Source: Pedosphaera parvula Ellin514
Lineage (GTDB): Bacteria; Verrucomicrobiota; Verrucomicrobiia; Limisphaerales; Pedosphaeraceae
DNA length: 63,365 nucleotides
Direction of reading: 5' to 3'
Assembly (NCBI RefSeq): GCF_000172555.1
Contig: NZ_ABOX02000043.1
Location: 1-63,365 of the forward strand
Shown: positions 54,475 to 63,307 of the stretch, in pieces
Position numbering within the stretch: position 1 is the first letter of the stretch
Layout: every line of letters starts with the position of its first letter
The notes under the pieces: generated by a model
Database searches by the model: none
What the model was told of the DNA's origin: nothing
Seen by the model: the letters and a program-made list of their open reading frames with translations, nothing else
Position numbers and translations under genes: made by a program

Positions 54475-54708
54475 TCAATTGGTCCTATCAGCACCTGAGC
54501 CCGCCCGCAGCCCCCGAATCCACCGCTTCACCCTCGGCTTCTGCCATAACCAAATACCGCTGATTACAACCACCGGCACCGCAATAAAACGGGTAAACCA
54601 CGCGGCACGCGGAATAGTCGCGGCGGGTCCATAAATGAATCCAACGATCGGTATGCTCAATACCAGGTGCAGCATCCGAATCACATTACGTTCGCGCGTG
54701 GGACTCAT
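54475..54708 (-). CDS. Small membrane protein coupled to the upstream gene
   Basis: About 77 aa from ATG 54708, which overlaps the upstream stop by 4 nt (ATGA). Two hydrophobic segments (VIRMLHLVLSIPIVGFIYG, FTRFIAVPVVVISGIWLWQK) and a basic C-terminus. Family not recognised; likely a partner of the upstream DUF4386-like protein. Confidence 0.7.
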   Translation of the reverse strand: MSPTRERNVIRMLHLVLSIPIVGFIYGPAATIPRAAWFTRFIAVPVVVISGIWLWQKPRVKRWIRGLRAGSGADRTN

Positions 54709-55415
54709 GACCGGACCGGTGTGGTGGCGTGTTTGATGGCTTTCGGCAATAAGAATCCGGCTGCAATCAGCCAAATGAATCCCGGAAACCGGGTCAAGGG
54801 AATCAGCAGGAGCGCTTTCGGTGTGATCAGATCAAGCCAGCTCAACTCGCCGATTACCGCCAGCGCGAGACCAAATATCACCAGCCATTTTGGCAACAAC
54901 CTCATAAAGGCTGCCGGAACACACACACCCGCTATGAGCAGACCCAATGGCACCGAGAAACCCGGCCCACCCAGGGCAAATGAAAAATAGTACAAAGCCC
55001 GCAGCACCGCCACGTCGTGCGCAATGCCCGGATACGCCATTACCCAAAGAACCAGCGATGCCGTCGCCATGCTGAAGACCGTCATCAATCCCCCAAAGAG
55101 CGCGATGGAAGCGCCCGCTGCCCTCACACCCAGATATTGTAATCGGCTCACCACCGTTGCAGTATAGATGCCAAGGGCTATCGCCGCTCCGAATTGCAGG
55201 AAGGCGCAGACCAGGACCTCCGAGGCATGCGCTTGAAAGTAACCTGTGATGGTATCAGCCGATTCCCACGGCCCGGGAAAATGCGCCTTGCCACTAAAAG
55301 TAATGACCTGATAAAGCCCGGCGTTAAACAGGACGGCGAAGACAATGGCCACTATGCCCAGCGGCGGACTGGGATGCCCGGCCTGACGTGAAACAATCTC
55401 AGCGGATTTATTCAT
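54705..55415 (-). CDS. Polytopic membrane protein (DUF4386-like)
   Basis: About 236 aa from ATG 55415 (MNKSAEIVSRQ). Six or seven TM helices, for example LGIVAIVFAVLFNAGLYQVI, VLVCAFLQFGAAIALGIYT, LVIFGLALAVIGELSWL and FPGFIWLIAAGFLLPKA. The layout resembles DUF4386 proteins. It is divergently transcribed from a MarR gene across 129 bases that carry a palindromic operator candidate, so it is probably MarR-controlled. Confidence 0.8.
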   Translation of the reverse strand: MNKSAEIVSRQAGHPSPPLGIVAIVFAVLFNAGLYQVITFSGKAHFPGPWESADTITGYFQAHASEVLVCAFLQFGAAIALGIYTATVVSRLQYLGVRAAGASIALFGGLMTVFSMATASLVLWVMAYPGIAHDVAVLRALYYFSFALGGPGFSVPLGLLIAGVCVPAAFMRLLPKWLVIFGLALAVIGELSWLDLITPKALLLIPLTRFPGFIWLIAAGFLLPKAIKHATTPVRS

Positions 55416-55502
55416 AAGAATAGGTGAATGCTGTATGGTGTACTGATCCATTCCGGAGGCAACGCTGCCTTCGGAGTTGAACGATTTATCAAATACGTTT
55501 AT

Positions 55503-55514
55503 ACTATTAATAGT
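55503..55514. promoter_or_regulatory. Palindromic operator candidate for MarR
   Basis: ACTATTAATAGT is a perfect 12-bp palindrome in the AT-rich gap between the divergent membrane-protein and marR genes, 30 bases before the marR ATG. MarR dimers typically bind such sites and repress both neighbours. Confidence 0.55.
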
Positions 55515-55544
55515 TAATCACATTAATCATTCATTATTGTTACC

Positions 55545-56021
55545 ATGTCAAGCGCTCGTTCATCAGAAAATCAAAAAAGTGGTGTTGCCTTCCTCCTCAC
55601 TCAGGTCGGCGCGCATGCGGCATTTCAATTCGCCGAGCGCCTCGAAACGCTGAAGCTTGATCCCGCTCACGCTGGCATCCTGCGCGCCATCAATGCCGAA
55701 AACGGACTGAGCCAGCGGGAACTTGCAAAACTGATGGGAATGTTCCCCAGCCGCCTTGTCTTGGTGCTGGATGAACTGGAAAAAGCCGGCCTCATCGAAA
55801 GAAAAGCCAGCGCCGAAGATCGGCGAACTCACATGCTCCACCTTACGGCGCGCGGAAAAGAAACCCTGCAAAACATTGGTCGCATCGCCCGCGAACACCA
55901 GGACGCCTTCTGCGCCGCCCTAAACGCCTCCGAACGCGAAACCCTCGCCGCCCTCCTATCAAAACTCGCCGCCCACCACCACCTCACCCCCGGCGTCCAT
56001 CCCGGCTACCGAAAATTGTGA
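55545..56021 (+). CDS. MarR-family transcriptional regulator
   Basis: 158 aa. The winged-helix core is HAGILRAINAENGLSQRELA KLMGMFPSRLVLVLDELEKA (residues about 42-81), followed by the wing ASAEDRRTHMLHLTARG. It binds as a dimer, usually released by small phenolic or oxidant ligands. It is divergent from the membrane-protein pair, the usual arrangement for a MarR repressor and its target. Confidence 0.93.
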   Translation: MSSARSSENQKSGVAFLLTQVGAHAAFQFAERLETLKLDPAHAGILRAINAENGLSQRELAKLMGMFPSRLVLVLDELEKAGLIERKASAEDRRTHMLHLTARGKETLQNIGRIAREHQDAFCAALNASERETLAALLSKLAAHHHLTPGVHPGYRKL

Positions 56022-56116
56022 TCGTCTCAAGAATCTGAAATAATCCCAATCAGTCCTCAACATTCACTTCCCCTTCCCCAATCAATAGTTTGCTTTGTCA
56101 TAGCAGGCCTGAGACA

Positions 56117-56395
56117 ATGAAAGTTATGAAAAAGCCAATTAAAGGCGAGGCGGTAACCATTCGTTATAATGACGCCACCATCCAATCAACCTGCTCTGAA
56201 GTGGTGGACGTCCCGCACAAAGGTCCTGACGCTGCCAGGTTTGTGATCCTTTCGAAGGAAAAATTTGGCAATGGACGGCAGGCTTACTTCATGCAGGAGG
56301 GGGCAGAAGCCGGGATGATTATTGAAAGTGTCATCACTGACGAACGTGAAAGAAAAAATCGGGTGACGTTCTATGGGTTATTTCCTGCAAACTGA
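56117..56395 (+). CDS. Small conserved protein of unknown function
   Basis: 92 aa from ATG 56117 (another ATG at 56126; the frame opens at 56090). It reads KGEAVTIRYNDATIQSTCSE, AARFVILSKEKFGNGRQAYF and RKNRVTFYGLFPAN, a beta-rich cytosolic shape. No family recognised. Followed by a strong terminator. Confidence 0.6.
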   Translation: MKVMKKPIKGEAVTIRYNDATIQSTCSEVVDVPHKGPDAARFVILSKEKFGNGRQAYFMQEGAEAGMIIESVITDERERKNRVTFYGLFPAN

Positions 56396-56422
56396 GCGGC
56401 TCATTGGCCAATTACAATAACC

Positions 56423-56457
56423 AAACCAGTCTCTGCAACGAGACTGGTTTTTTTATT
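56423..56457 (+). terminator. Rho-independent terminator
   Basis: AAACCAGTCTC (56,423) pairs perfectly with GAGACTGGTTT (56,440-56,450) across the loop TGCAAC and runs into TTTTATT. It lies 28 bases after the preceding stop. Confidence 0.92.
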
Positions 56458-56662
56458 CGGGTTTTTACTCCATGAAATCCCCTTGCCTTTGAGATAGTTT
56501 TCCTTGTCACCACTGATCACTCCCACAGTTTCCAATTCGACAACGAAAATTAATTTTGGCATTTCGCATATCCGTTTCGCAACCCGGAACCGGGCTCAAC
56601 TGCATATGGGGTGATTACCCCGTGCCTCTTTCATCGATTATGCATTTACTACTTTTTAAATC

Positions 56663-56938
56663 ATGCCATCAATAGGACCACGTATGGTTCAAATCAATGC
56701 TGGCTGGCAGTTGGAAATAACTCCACGGAGGCAAATCTTTGTTTCGCATCTTGGAACACCACGCTTCAAAGTGGAAATAACTATTCGCGGAACTGTGCCT
56801 CAAATAGATTTTTCCTTCAAAGGCCAGTGGGAAGACAAAGCAGACGATGCCATGCACTGGTATATGAAAGCGCTGGAATTTTACCAGTTCGCCATGAAGC
56901 AGCAGGAAATGCAGCAGCCTGAGCTTTCTGCAAACTGA
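56663..56938 (+). CDS. Small hypothetical protein
   Basis: 91 aa (or 84 from M8). Beta-rich first half (QINAGWQLEITPRRQIFVSH, FKVEITIRGTVPQIDFSF), then a helix with many Gln, Met and Lys (ALEFYQFAMKQQEMQQPE). Family not recognised. Codon use and the compact frame support a real gene. Confidence 0.5.
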   Translation: MPSIGPRMVQINAGWQLEITPRRQIFVSHLGTPRFKVEITIRGTVPQIDFSFKGQWEDKADDAMHWYMKALEFYQFAMKQQEMQQPELSAN

Positions 56939-56987
56939 TTTTAAAGTCAGCCGCCAGGTCGGTCATATCTGGCAACAATTGCTCAAC

Positions 56988-57425
56988 CTACTCCGGCAGC
57001 CACTGCTGGATGATGCTCTGGAATGTCGCATCCAACTCTCCCGGCACAGTCGGCTTTACGAGATAAGCTTTCGCTCCCAATTGATTCGCCAGTTCCTGTT
57101 CCTTTGAATACGTTGAGGTCGACCAAACGATTACCGCCAAATCATTAAAAGCCGGGTCCTCCCTGAGCCGTTGCAATACTTCCAGGCCGGTCAATCGCGG
57201 CATCTTGATGTCGAACACGCATAAGGATGGCAGCGGATATTTTGTCCGATCCGCGTAAATCCCAGTCCCCTTCAGGTAAGCCAGCGCATCCTCACCGTTA
57301 TAAACCACCTGCACTGGATTCGTGACGCCAATGCGATTGAGTGAACGATTGAAGAAAAACACATCGTCTTCATTGTCTTCAGCCAAAAGTATTACTGGTA
57401 ACACGCGCTCGTAAATTACCAACAC
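56988..57425 (-). CDS. Stand-alone receiver-domain response regulator
   Basis: 145 aa, a CheY-like domain only. Acidic cluster AEDNEDD (residues 15-21), phospho-acceptor D72 in LCVFDIKMP, and K124 in YLVKPT. The extended ILLAEDNEDDVFFFNRSL start is the Rcp1-like subgroup that typically pairs with PAS/phytochrome kinases. A PAS histidine kinase lies at 58,855, a plausible partner. It is divergent from the formylglycine-enzyme-like gene. Confidence 0.9.
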   Translation of the reverse strand: MLVIYERVLPVILLAEDNEDDVFFFNRSLNRIGVTNPVQVVYNGEDALAYLKGTGIYADRTKYPLPSLCVFDIKMPRLTGLEVLQRLREDPAFNDLAVIVWSTSTYSKEQELANQLGAKAYLVKPTVPGELDATFQSIIQQWLPE

Positions 57426-57640
57426 TCAATCTCCTTCGCAACCAGTTCCTTTTGCGCCACAGCCATATTTATGACTTACAAATTTTCTGCATGCTAAAAG
57501 AAATCTCAGAATGGCAGGAGGGATTTTTTTGGGGTCATTACCTGATTGAACCGTCCGGCGACACAACTATACTCACGGATCACGAACATCAAGGCTCGCT
57601 GCTCTCAAGGAGGCGAGACGCCTGCATTATCAATGAAGCT

Positions 57641-58768
57641 ATGAATTATCTCTCCTTCGTCCTTGTAACCTCGCTCGCAGCGGTTTCAATCCAGCCTTCC
57701 CAGGCCGTCGACACCACAGCACCCAACCCAAAACAAACCTCTGCTTTTGCCCCGACCGTTACCAACACTGCAAAGCCTGCCGGCCCTGCCCCCGAAGGAA
57801 TGGTTTGGATTCCCGGCGGCGAGTTTTCCATGGGCAGCGAAGACCCGACCACCGACACCATCTGCGGTGGACACGAGCCAATGAGCGACGCACGCCCCAT
57901 TCATCGCGTTTATGTGGATGGCTTCTGGATGGACAAAACCGACGTGACCAACGAGCAGTGGGAGAAGTTCGTCAAAGCCACCGGCTACATTACCATTGCC
58001 GAGCGCGCGCCAACGAAGGAAGAGTTCCCCACCGCACCGCCCGAAAACCTCGTTGCCGGGTCCACAGTCTTCACCCCAACGCCGGGTCCGGTGCCGCTCA
58101 ACAGCATGTTCCAATGGTGGCGCTACCAGAAAGGCGCGAACTGGCGTCATCCGGAAGGACCCGACACCGACCTCAAAGGCAGGGAGAAATACCCCGTGGT
58201 GCAGATCGCGTACCCCGATGCAGTGGCTTACGCGAAGTGGGCCGGCAAACGCCTGCCAACCGAAGCCGAATTCGAATTCGCCGCACGAGGCGGTTCCGCT
58301 GGAAAAACGTACGCCTGGGGCAATGACTTGAAACCCGGCGGCAAGTGGATGGCTAACATTTACGAGGGCACGTTCCCAACCAAAGACACTGGTGCAGATG
58401 GCTTCGCTGGCATCGCCCCGGTCGCACAGTTTCCACCCAACGATTACGGCCTTTACGACATGGCAGGCAACGTCTGGCAATGGTGCAGCGACTGGTATCG
58501 GGCAGACTATTACACGCAACTTGCGGCCACCGGCACTGTCGCGCGCAATCCACAGGGACCGGACACTCCATTCGACCCTGCCGAGCCCACGGAGAAAAAG
58601 CGCGTGCACAAGGGCGGCTCATTCCTTTGCACCGATCAGTACTGCACCCGCTACATGGTCGGCACACGGGGCAAGGGCGAAGTCACCACCGCGAGCAACC
58701 ACCTTGGCTTTCGTTGCGTGAAACAATCAGATGCCACGAAAAAGGAAAGTGCTTCAAATAATCATTGA
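57641..58768 (+). CDS. Secreted formylglycine-generating enzyme-like protein (SUMF1)
   Basis: 375 aa from ATG 57641 (MNYLSFVLVTSLAAVSIQPS), a signal peptide; the frame opens at 57,452. The FGE-sulfatase fold runs EGMVWIPGGEFSMGSEDP, YVDGFWMDKTDVTNEQWEKF, PVVQIAYPDAVAYAKWAGKR, LPTEAEFEFAARGG, YDMAGNVWQWCSDWY and GGSFLCTDQYCTRYMVGTRG. The two Cys of the active site (C330 and C335) are kept at the spacing of true FGE, which oxidises a sulfatase Cys to formylglycine. The ending ASNHLGFRC also fits. No sulfatase is in the window. Confidence 0.92.
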   Translation: MNYLSFVLVTSLAAVSIQPSQAVDTTAPNPKQTSAFAPTVTNTAKPAGPAPEGMVWIPGGEFSMGSEDPTTDTICGGHEPMSDARPIHRVYVDGFWMDKTDVTNEQWEKFVKATGYITIAERAPTKEEFPTAPPENLVAGSTVFTPTPGPVPLNSMFQWWRYQKGANWRHPEGPDTDLKGREKYPVVQIAYPDAVAYAKWAGKRLPTEAEFEFAARGGSAGKTYAWGNDLKPGGKWMANIYEGTFPTKDTGADGFAGIAPVAQFPPNDYGLYDMAGNVWQWCSDWYRADYYTQLAATGTVARNPQGPDTPFDPAEPTEKKRVHKGGSFLCTDQYCTRYMVGTRGKGEVTTASNHLGFRCVKQSDATKKESASNNH

Positions 58769-58854
58769 ATGCACGTAATCACTCGATTTCCATCTCAAGG
58801 AAAGTCTGCACTCTGCGGGACTGTTCCACCCAACCTGGTCGCCTCGATCGCAAA

Positions 58855-60015
58855 TCACTGTTGATTCTCAAGCTGACTGCTGGTCGTGCCCACGAACATT
58901 CTGGGCCCAGAGTCGGCGGCTGGCAGTGAAACTCGAAATATGCTGCCTTCGTTAATCGTTGAGCATGCCACTTCAATCGTGCCTCCCATCCTCTCCGCCG
59001 CCTTCTTCACGATTGCCAATCCAACTCCTGTTCCGGCGATGTTCGAAGGACCGGTTGCAAGGCGTTCGAATAAATTAAAAATACGGGCAAAATCCTGCTC
59101 CTGAATCCCGGTGCCATTGTCCTTTACAAAAATCGTGACCTGTTGACCGTGTAATTTGGCCCAAACCTTTATCTCTGGTTTTCTCCCTTCCGACACGTAC
59201 TTGAGCGCATTGCCAATCAGGTTGGAAAAAATCTGTACTAACAGTGTTCTATTGGCCAGAACATGCGGCATGGGCGTGACAATTTCGACTCCAGCCGAGG
59301 AATTCTGAATCTCGCTTTCGTTCATCGCACATACATCCTTAAGACAGTCCTCCAACGACAGGCTCCTCAACTCAGCGGCGGAAAAACCGACCCGGCTATA
59401 TTCCAGGATGCCCTTGAGCAATACTTCCATGGATTCGACAGACTGGCGGATGCGGCCAAGGAAATGCTTTTCCTCCTCGTTCAGTTTCGATCCACATTCT
59501 GCCGCCAGCAGGTCGCTGAACCGGCCGATTGAACGCAAAGGTGCTCGCAAATCGTGAGAAACCGTATGAGCGAACGATTCCAGTTCACGTGTCTTACTTC
59601 GGAGGGCTTCCTCTTCCATTTTTTTCGCGGTAAGATCACGGGTAACCTTGGCAAATCCGGCCAACTGGCCATCCTTGTCCCTCAATGCAGTAATCACTAC
59701 GCTCGCCCAGAATCTTGAGCCGTCTTTGCGCAAACGCCACCCCTCAGCCTCATAACGGCCTTCCTGGATGGCGGCTTTCAACTCCTTGGACGGTTTGTCA
59801 TCCGCCACGTCTTCCGGGGGGAAAAATATTGAGAAATGTTTACCAATGATTTCGGCAGGCTGATATCCCTTGATGCGCATGGCACCCTGATTCCAGGAAC
59901 TGATGATTCCCTTGGTATCCAGCAGGAAAATGGCATAATCTTTTATCTCCTCAACCAGGAGGCGATACGCTGACTCGCTGACTGGATGGGACTTTTGCTC
60001 AGCATCCTCTTGCAT
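58855..60015 (-). CDS. PAS-domain sensor histidine kinase
   Basis: 386 aa, cytosolic (no TM helix). PAS at about 15-130 (DYAIFLLDTKGIISSWNQGA, FSIFFPPED), then HisKA with the phospho-His H154 in FAHTVSHDLRAPLRSIGRF. The HATPase has IGNALKYVSEG (N box), VKDNGTGI (G1) and AGTGVGLAIVKKAAERMGG (G2). This is the phytochrome-type kinase architecture that usually signals to single-domain receivers such as the one at 56,988. Confidence 0.93.
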   Translation of the reverse strand: MQEDAEQKSHPVSESAYRLLVEEIKDYAIFLLDTKGIISSWNQGAMRIKGYQPAEIIGKHFSIFFPPEDVADDKPSKELKAAIQEGRYEAEGWRLRKDGSRFWASVVITALRDKDGQLAGFAKVTRDLTAKKMEEEALRSKTRELESFAHTVSHDLRAPLRSIGRFSDLLAAECGSKLNEEEKHFLGRIRQSVESMEVLLKGILEYSRVGFSAAELRSLSLEDCLKDVCAMNESEIQNSSAGVEIVTPMPHVLANRTLLVQIFSNLIGNALKYVSEGRKPEIKVWAKLHGQQVTIFVKDNGTGIQEQDFARIFNLFERLATGPSNIAGTGVGLAIVKKAAERMGGTIEVACSTINEGSIFRVSLPAADSGPRMFVGTTSSQLENQQ

Positions 60016-60149
60016 TTAGTCACCATAATAGCTCGGCCAAGCTCTGGCAACCTCCATCCGTCTTGCTCCCCTGGGCTGACGCGATCAAATTATCAGCACC
60101 ACACAATTTTCAACTTATAAAAATCGCCGTCGAATGTGAATGCGCCACA

Positions 60150-60186
60150 GCAAAACTGCCGCGCACTCCTTCGAATACGCGGCAGT
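60150..60186 (-). terminator. Rho-independent terminator of bipA
   Basis: On the minus strand ACTGCCGCG and CGCGGCAGT form a perfect 9-bp stem with a 14-base loop, followed by TTTTG. It starts 23 bases after the bipA stop. Confidence 0.85.
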
Positions 60187-60208
60187 CTGAAAATAAAACT
60201 CGTCAGGC

Positions 60209-62047
60209 TTAAGCGACGGGTTCTTCCATCACTTTGACAACACGGCTCTGGCTCGTACGCTTGCGTTTGGTCTCATCCAATTCCTTCTTGCGCAGACGCA
60301 GGCTCTTCGGAGTCGCTTCCACATATTCATCAGAACTGATGTATTCCAAAGCGCGTTCCAGGCTCAACTTCAACGGCGCATCGAGTGCAATACCCTTGCC
60401 GTCACCTTGCGAACGCATGTTCGTCAAACGCTTCGCCTTGCACGGATTCACAGGAATATCATTTTCACGCGCATTTTCACCCACGATCATGCCCGTATAA
60501 ATCTTGTCGCCCGGCTCCACCATCAAACGACCACGTTCCTGCACCATGTTCAACGCATACGTCGTCGCTTCACCATCTTCCATGCTCACAAGTGAACCGT
60601 TCTTGCGCGCGGCAATATCACCGCGATCAGCACCGTATTCATGGAACAAATGACTCATCACACCCATGCCGCGAGTCTGGTTCACCAGGTCGGTTTCGAA
60701 TCCAATCAATCCACGCGTCGGGATAAACGCCTCAATGCTGACGGTATCGCCAATATGATTCATGTTCGTGATTTCACCACGACGATTCGCCAGATTTTCC
60801 ATGATCGAACCCATGGCGTCTTTCGGAACTTCCAGGAACAACTTTTCAATCGGCTCCTGCAAATTGCCTTCCTTGTCCCGGCGATAAATCACTTCAGGAC
60901 GCGACACCAGCACTTCGTAACCTTCACGGCGCATCTGCTCGACGAGAATTGCAATCTGCATTTCGCCACGACCGCTCACTTCAAAAATGCTCGTCATGTC
61001 CGTATCAGCAACGCGCAACGCCACGTTCGTACGGGTTTCCTTGATCAAACGTTCCCGGATGTGACGTGCCGTAACCAGCTTGCCTTCCTGGCCAGCCAAT
61101 GGCCCGTCATTCACCGCGAACTGCATCTGAATCGTCGGCGGATCAATCGGCACGAACGGCAGCGGTTGACGATCTTCAATATCCGTAATCGTTTCACCAA
61201 TAAACACGTCTTCGAATCCAGTGATGCCGATAATGTCGCCGGCATGCGCTTCCTGGATCTCGATTCGCTTCATTCCTTCGAAATGGAAAATCGCCGTGGT
61301 CTTCGACTTGCTCTTGCGCCCGTCGCCATGAATACAAACGATCGGATCAGCCAATTTCACCTTGCCGCTGACAATCTTGCCGAAAGCGATACGTCCGAGA
61401 TAATCCGAGTAATCCAGGTTGGCCACCAACATCTTGAACTCTTCACCCGCATGCGCGCGTGGCGGCGGGATGTGCTTGATCACCGCATCAAACAGCGGCT
61501 CCATCGTCGTGCTCTCGTGGTTCATCTCCACCTTGGCGAAACCTTGCTTCGCACTGGCGTAAATCACCGGGAAATCCAACTGCTCATCCGTGGCGTGCAA
61601 CGCCATGAACAATTCAAACACCTGGTCCAAAACCTTGTGCGGCGCTGCATTGTCGCGGTCAATCTTATTGATGACCACGATCGGCTTCGCACCGGCTTCC
61701 AGCGCCTTGCGCAACACGAAGCGCGTCTGCGCCTGCGGACCTTCCGCGGCATCCACCACCAGCAACACCCCGTCAATCATGTTCATGATACGCTCCACTT
61801 CACCGCCGAAGTCAGCGTGTCCCGGAGTGTCCACGATATTCACGTGGTAATCCTTATATTTGAAGGCGGCGTTCTTGGCGCGGATGGTAATACCCTTTTC
61901 CCGTTCCAAATCCATCGAATCCATCATGCGTTCTTCCGTCGCCTGGTTGGCGCGGAACGTCCCAGATTGCTTCAACAAGCAGTCAACCAATGTGGTCTTG
62001 CCATGGTCAACGTGCGCGATGATTGCAATATTACGAATATGTTCCAT
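60209..62047 (-). CDS. typA: Ribosome-associated translational GTPase BipA/TypA
   Basis: 612 aa from ATG 62047 ([20 protein letters not shown]), the usual family start; the frame opens at 62116. G1 is [13 protein letters not shown]3 [17 protein letters not shown]4 NKIDRDNA. Domain II follows, then the EF-G-like III/V domains and the BipA C-terminal domain ([19 protein letters not shown]-type strand, [17 protein letters not shown]). It assists 50S assembly and stress growth. Confidence 0.95.
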   Translation of the reverse strand: MEHIRNIAIIAHVDHGKTTLVDCLLKQSGTFRANQATEERMMDSMDLEREKGITIRAKNAAFKYKDYHVNIVDTPGHADFGGEVERIMNMIDGVLLVVDAAEGPQAQTRFVLRKALEAGAKPIVVINKIDRDNAAPHKVLDQVFELFMALHATDEQLDFPVIYASAKQGFAKVEMNHESTTMEPLFDAVIKHIPPPRAHAGEEFKMLVANLDYSDYLGRIAFGKIVSGKVKLADPIVCIHGDGRKSKSKTTAIFHFEGMKRIEIQEAHAGDIIGITGFEDVFIGETITDIEDRQPLPFVPIDPPTIQMQFAVNDGPLAGQEGKLVTARHIRERLIKETRTNVALRVADTDMTSIFEVSGRGEMQIAILVEQMRREGYEVLVSRPEVIYRRDKEGNLQEPIEKLFLEVPKDAMGSIMENLANRRGEITNMNHIGDTVSIEAFIPTRGLIGFETDLVNQTRGMGVMSHLFHEYGADRGDIAARKNGSLVSMEDGEATTYALNMVQERGRLMVEPGDKIYTGMIVGENARENDIPVNPCKAKRLTNMRSQGDGKGIALDAPLKLSLERALEYISSDEYVEATPKSLRLRKKELDETKRKRTSQSRVVKVMEEPVA

Positions 62048-62361
62048 AAAATCTTCCGTCGAAATCAAGTCGGCTAATGTGCCAGACGAATCTAAAAGGT
62101 CAAGCTTCGGCTCCATATAAAAAACCCTTACCCAACCTACGTCAGCTTAACCCTCTTCGAAAGCCTCTGCCTCAATATCTAAACTCATTTTCAGATTTTC
62201 CATTCCAACTCGCATCACGATGACCATGAATGGCTTACAATACGACATGAAGCGCACCCATCCCCAAATTGAACCTTAGTCATTTGAACTTGGACATTCC
62301 TCTTCACCCATTCTGATTTGTGCTTCTTGTGCCTTTTCGTGGCCATCTTGCTTTTCGTGGT

Positions 62362-62913
62362 TCAAAGCAGCCTGAGTTCCTTCTCAATCCTCCTCAACGT
62401 CTCCGGCCGAATCCCTCCCTCCCCACGACTCAACTCCTGCTCCAACGTTTCCCGTTGCTTCTCCACTTTCGCCTTAAACTTCTCCAACTCCAGCGACCGC
62501 CGATTCACCAACACAAACGCCTTCAACAACTCCATGTACGTCTTCGGATCACCTTCTTCCATCTCCGCCCGCACTCTGGCCAAATCAAACTTCGACAACA
62601 TCCCGAACAACTGCGTACCAAGTATCTTGATCCCCGCCTCCTGCACCGGACACTCCGGATTCTGCGCCATCACTGATTGTGCAAACTCCGCCTCCACCTT
62701 CATCACCTCCATCTGCTTCTGGTCCTTCAACCAATCCTGAAATCCACCCTGATACCACCGTGAAATATTCTTCTCCTGAATGTCTTTGTGCCCCTGGCTG
62801 CTGAGATGCTCCACGATTTTGGGATAAGTAACACCATCCTCCAGCATCTGGTTCACTTCCTCGCGCAATTCCTTGGGCAACCGTGCAATTTTTCCTTTTC
62901 GACGCTCGTTCAT
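62362..62913 (-). CDS. Mu Gp27-like (DUF3486-type) HTH protein
   Basis: 183 aa. Residues 1-60 form an HTH-like domain (GKIARLPKELREEVNQMLED, GVTYPKIVEHLSSQGHKDI, NISRWYQGGFQDWLKDQKQM) resembling phage Mu Gp27/DUF3486 proteins. The remainder is helical and ends in a charged coiled coil (LELEKFKAKVEKQRETLEQE). A DNA-binding role is inferred. The upstream DNA carries a 10-bp-period repeat array that may be its target. A truncated paralogue lies at 63,013. Confidence 0.75.
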   Translation of the reverse strand: MNERRKGKIARLPKELREEVNQMLEDGVTYPKIVEHLSSQGHKDIQEKNISRWYQGGFQDWLKDQKQMEVMKVEAEFAQSVMAQNPECPVQEAGIKILGTQLFGMLSKFDLARVRAEMEEGDPKTYMELLKAFVLVNRRSLELEKFKAKVEKQRETLEQELSRGEGGIRPETLRRIEKELRLL

Positions 62914-62948
62914 AAAACAGTTCCTTCATTTGGTTTTTAGTTTGTTAA

Positions 62949-63012
62949 CGACTGAAAATTTTTTTCACCGACTAATACCGACCTTTGGCGTCCGATACCG
63001 ACCAATACCGAC
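62949..63012 (-). repeat. Direct repeats with exact 10-bp period upstream of the Gp27-like gene
   Basis: In the gene's direction the sequence reads GTCGGTATTG, GTCGGTATCG, GACGCCAAAG, GTCGGTATTA, GTCGGTGAAA and, 10 bases further, GTCGTTAACA. CCGAC on the plus strand falls at 62,968, 62,978, 62,998 and 63,008, with a degenerate unit at 62,988. One helical turn between units suggests cooperative protein binding on one DNA face. Confidence 0.8.
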
Positions 63013-63264
63013 TTAACTCTTCATTTGGCATTTGAAATTCGCCATTCGGCATTCCATGTTCCACCGTCCGAGCATCCCATTCGAAACTCGAAAATCGCCA
63101 TTCGAAATTCCCATGGCCGCCATCTCCGAAACATCCTTGTGCCCCAGCCCCGCCAGATGCTCCACAATCTTGGGATACGTCACCCCATCCTCCAGCATTT
63201 GATTTACCTTTTCCCTCACCTCATTCGGCAACCGCGCAATCTTTCCATTTCGACGCTCACTCAT
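63013..63264 (-). pseudogene. Truncated paralogue of the Gp27-like gene
   Basis: 83 aa. Residues 1-47 are nearly the same as the intact neighbour (GKIARLPNEVREKVNQMLED, GVTYPKIVEHLAGLGHKDV). From about residue 48 the frame enters simple repetitive DNA made of ATTCGCCATTCG / AATCGCCATTCGAAATTC units (about 63,030-63,110) and reads MAAMGISNGDFRVSNGMLGR before stopping. The recognition part of the HTH (NISRWYQGG) is lost. It still has its own upstream repeat array. Confidence 0.7.
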
Positions 63265-63307
63265 AACACACTCCTTATTTGTTTGGTTCTTGGTTGGATC
63301 AGCTAAC

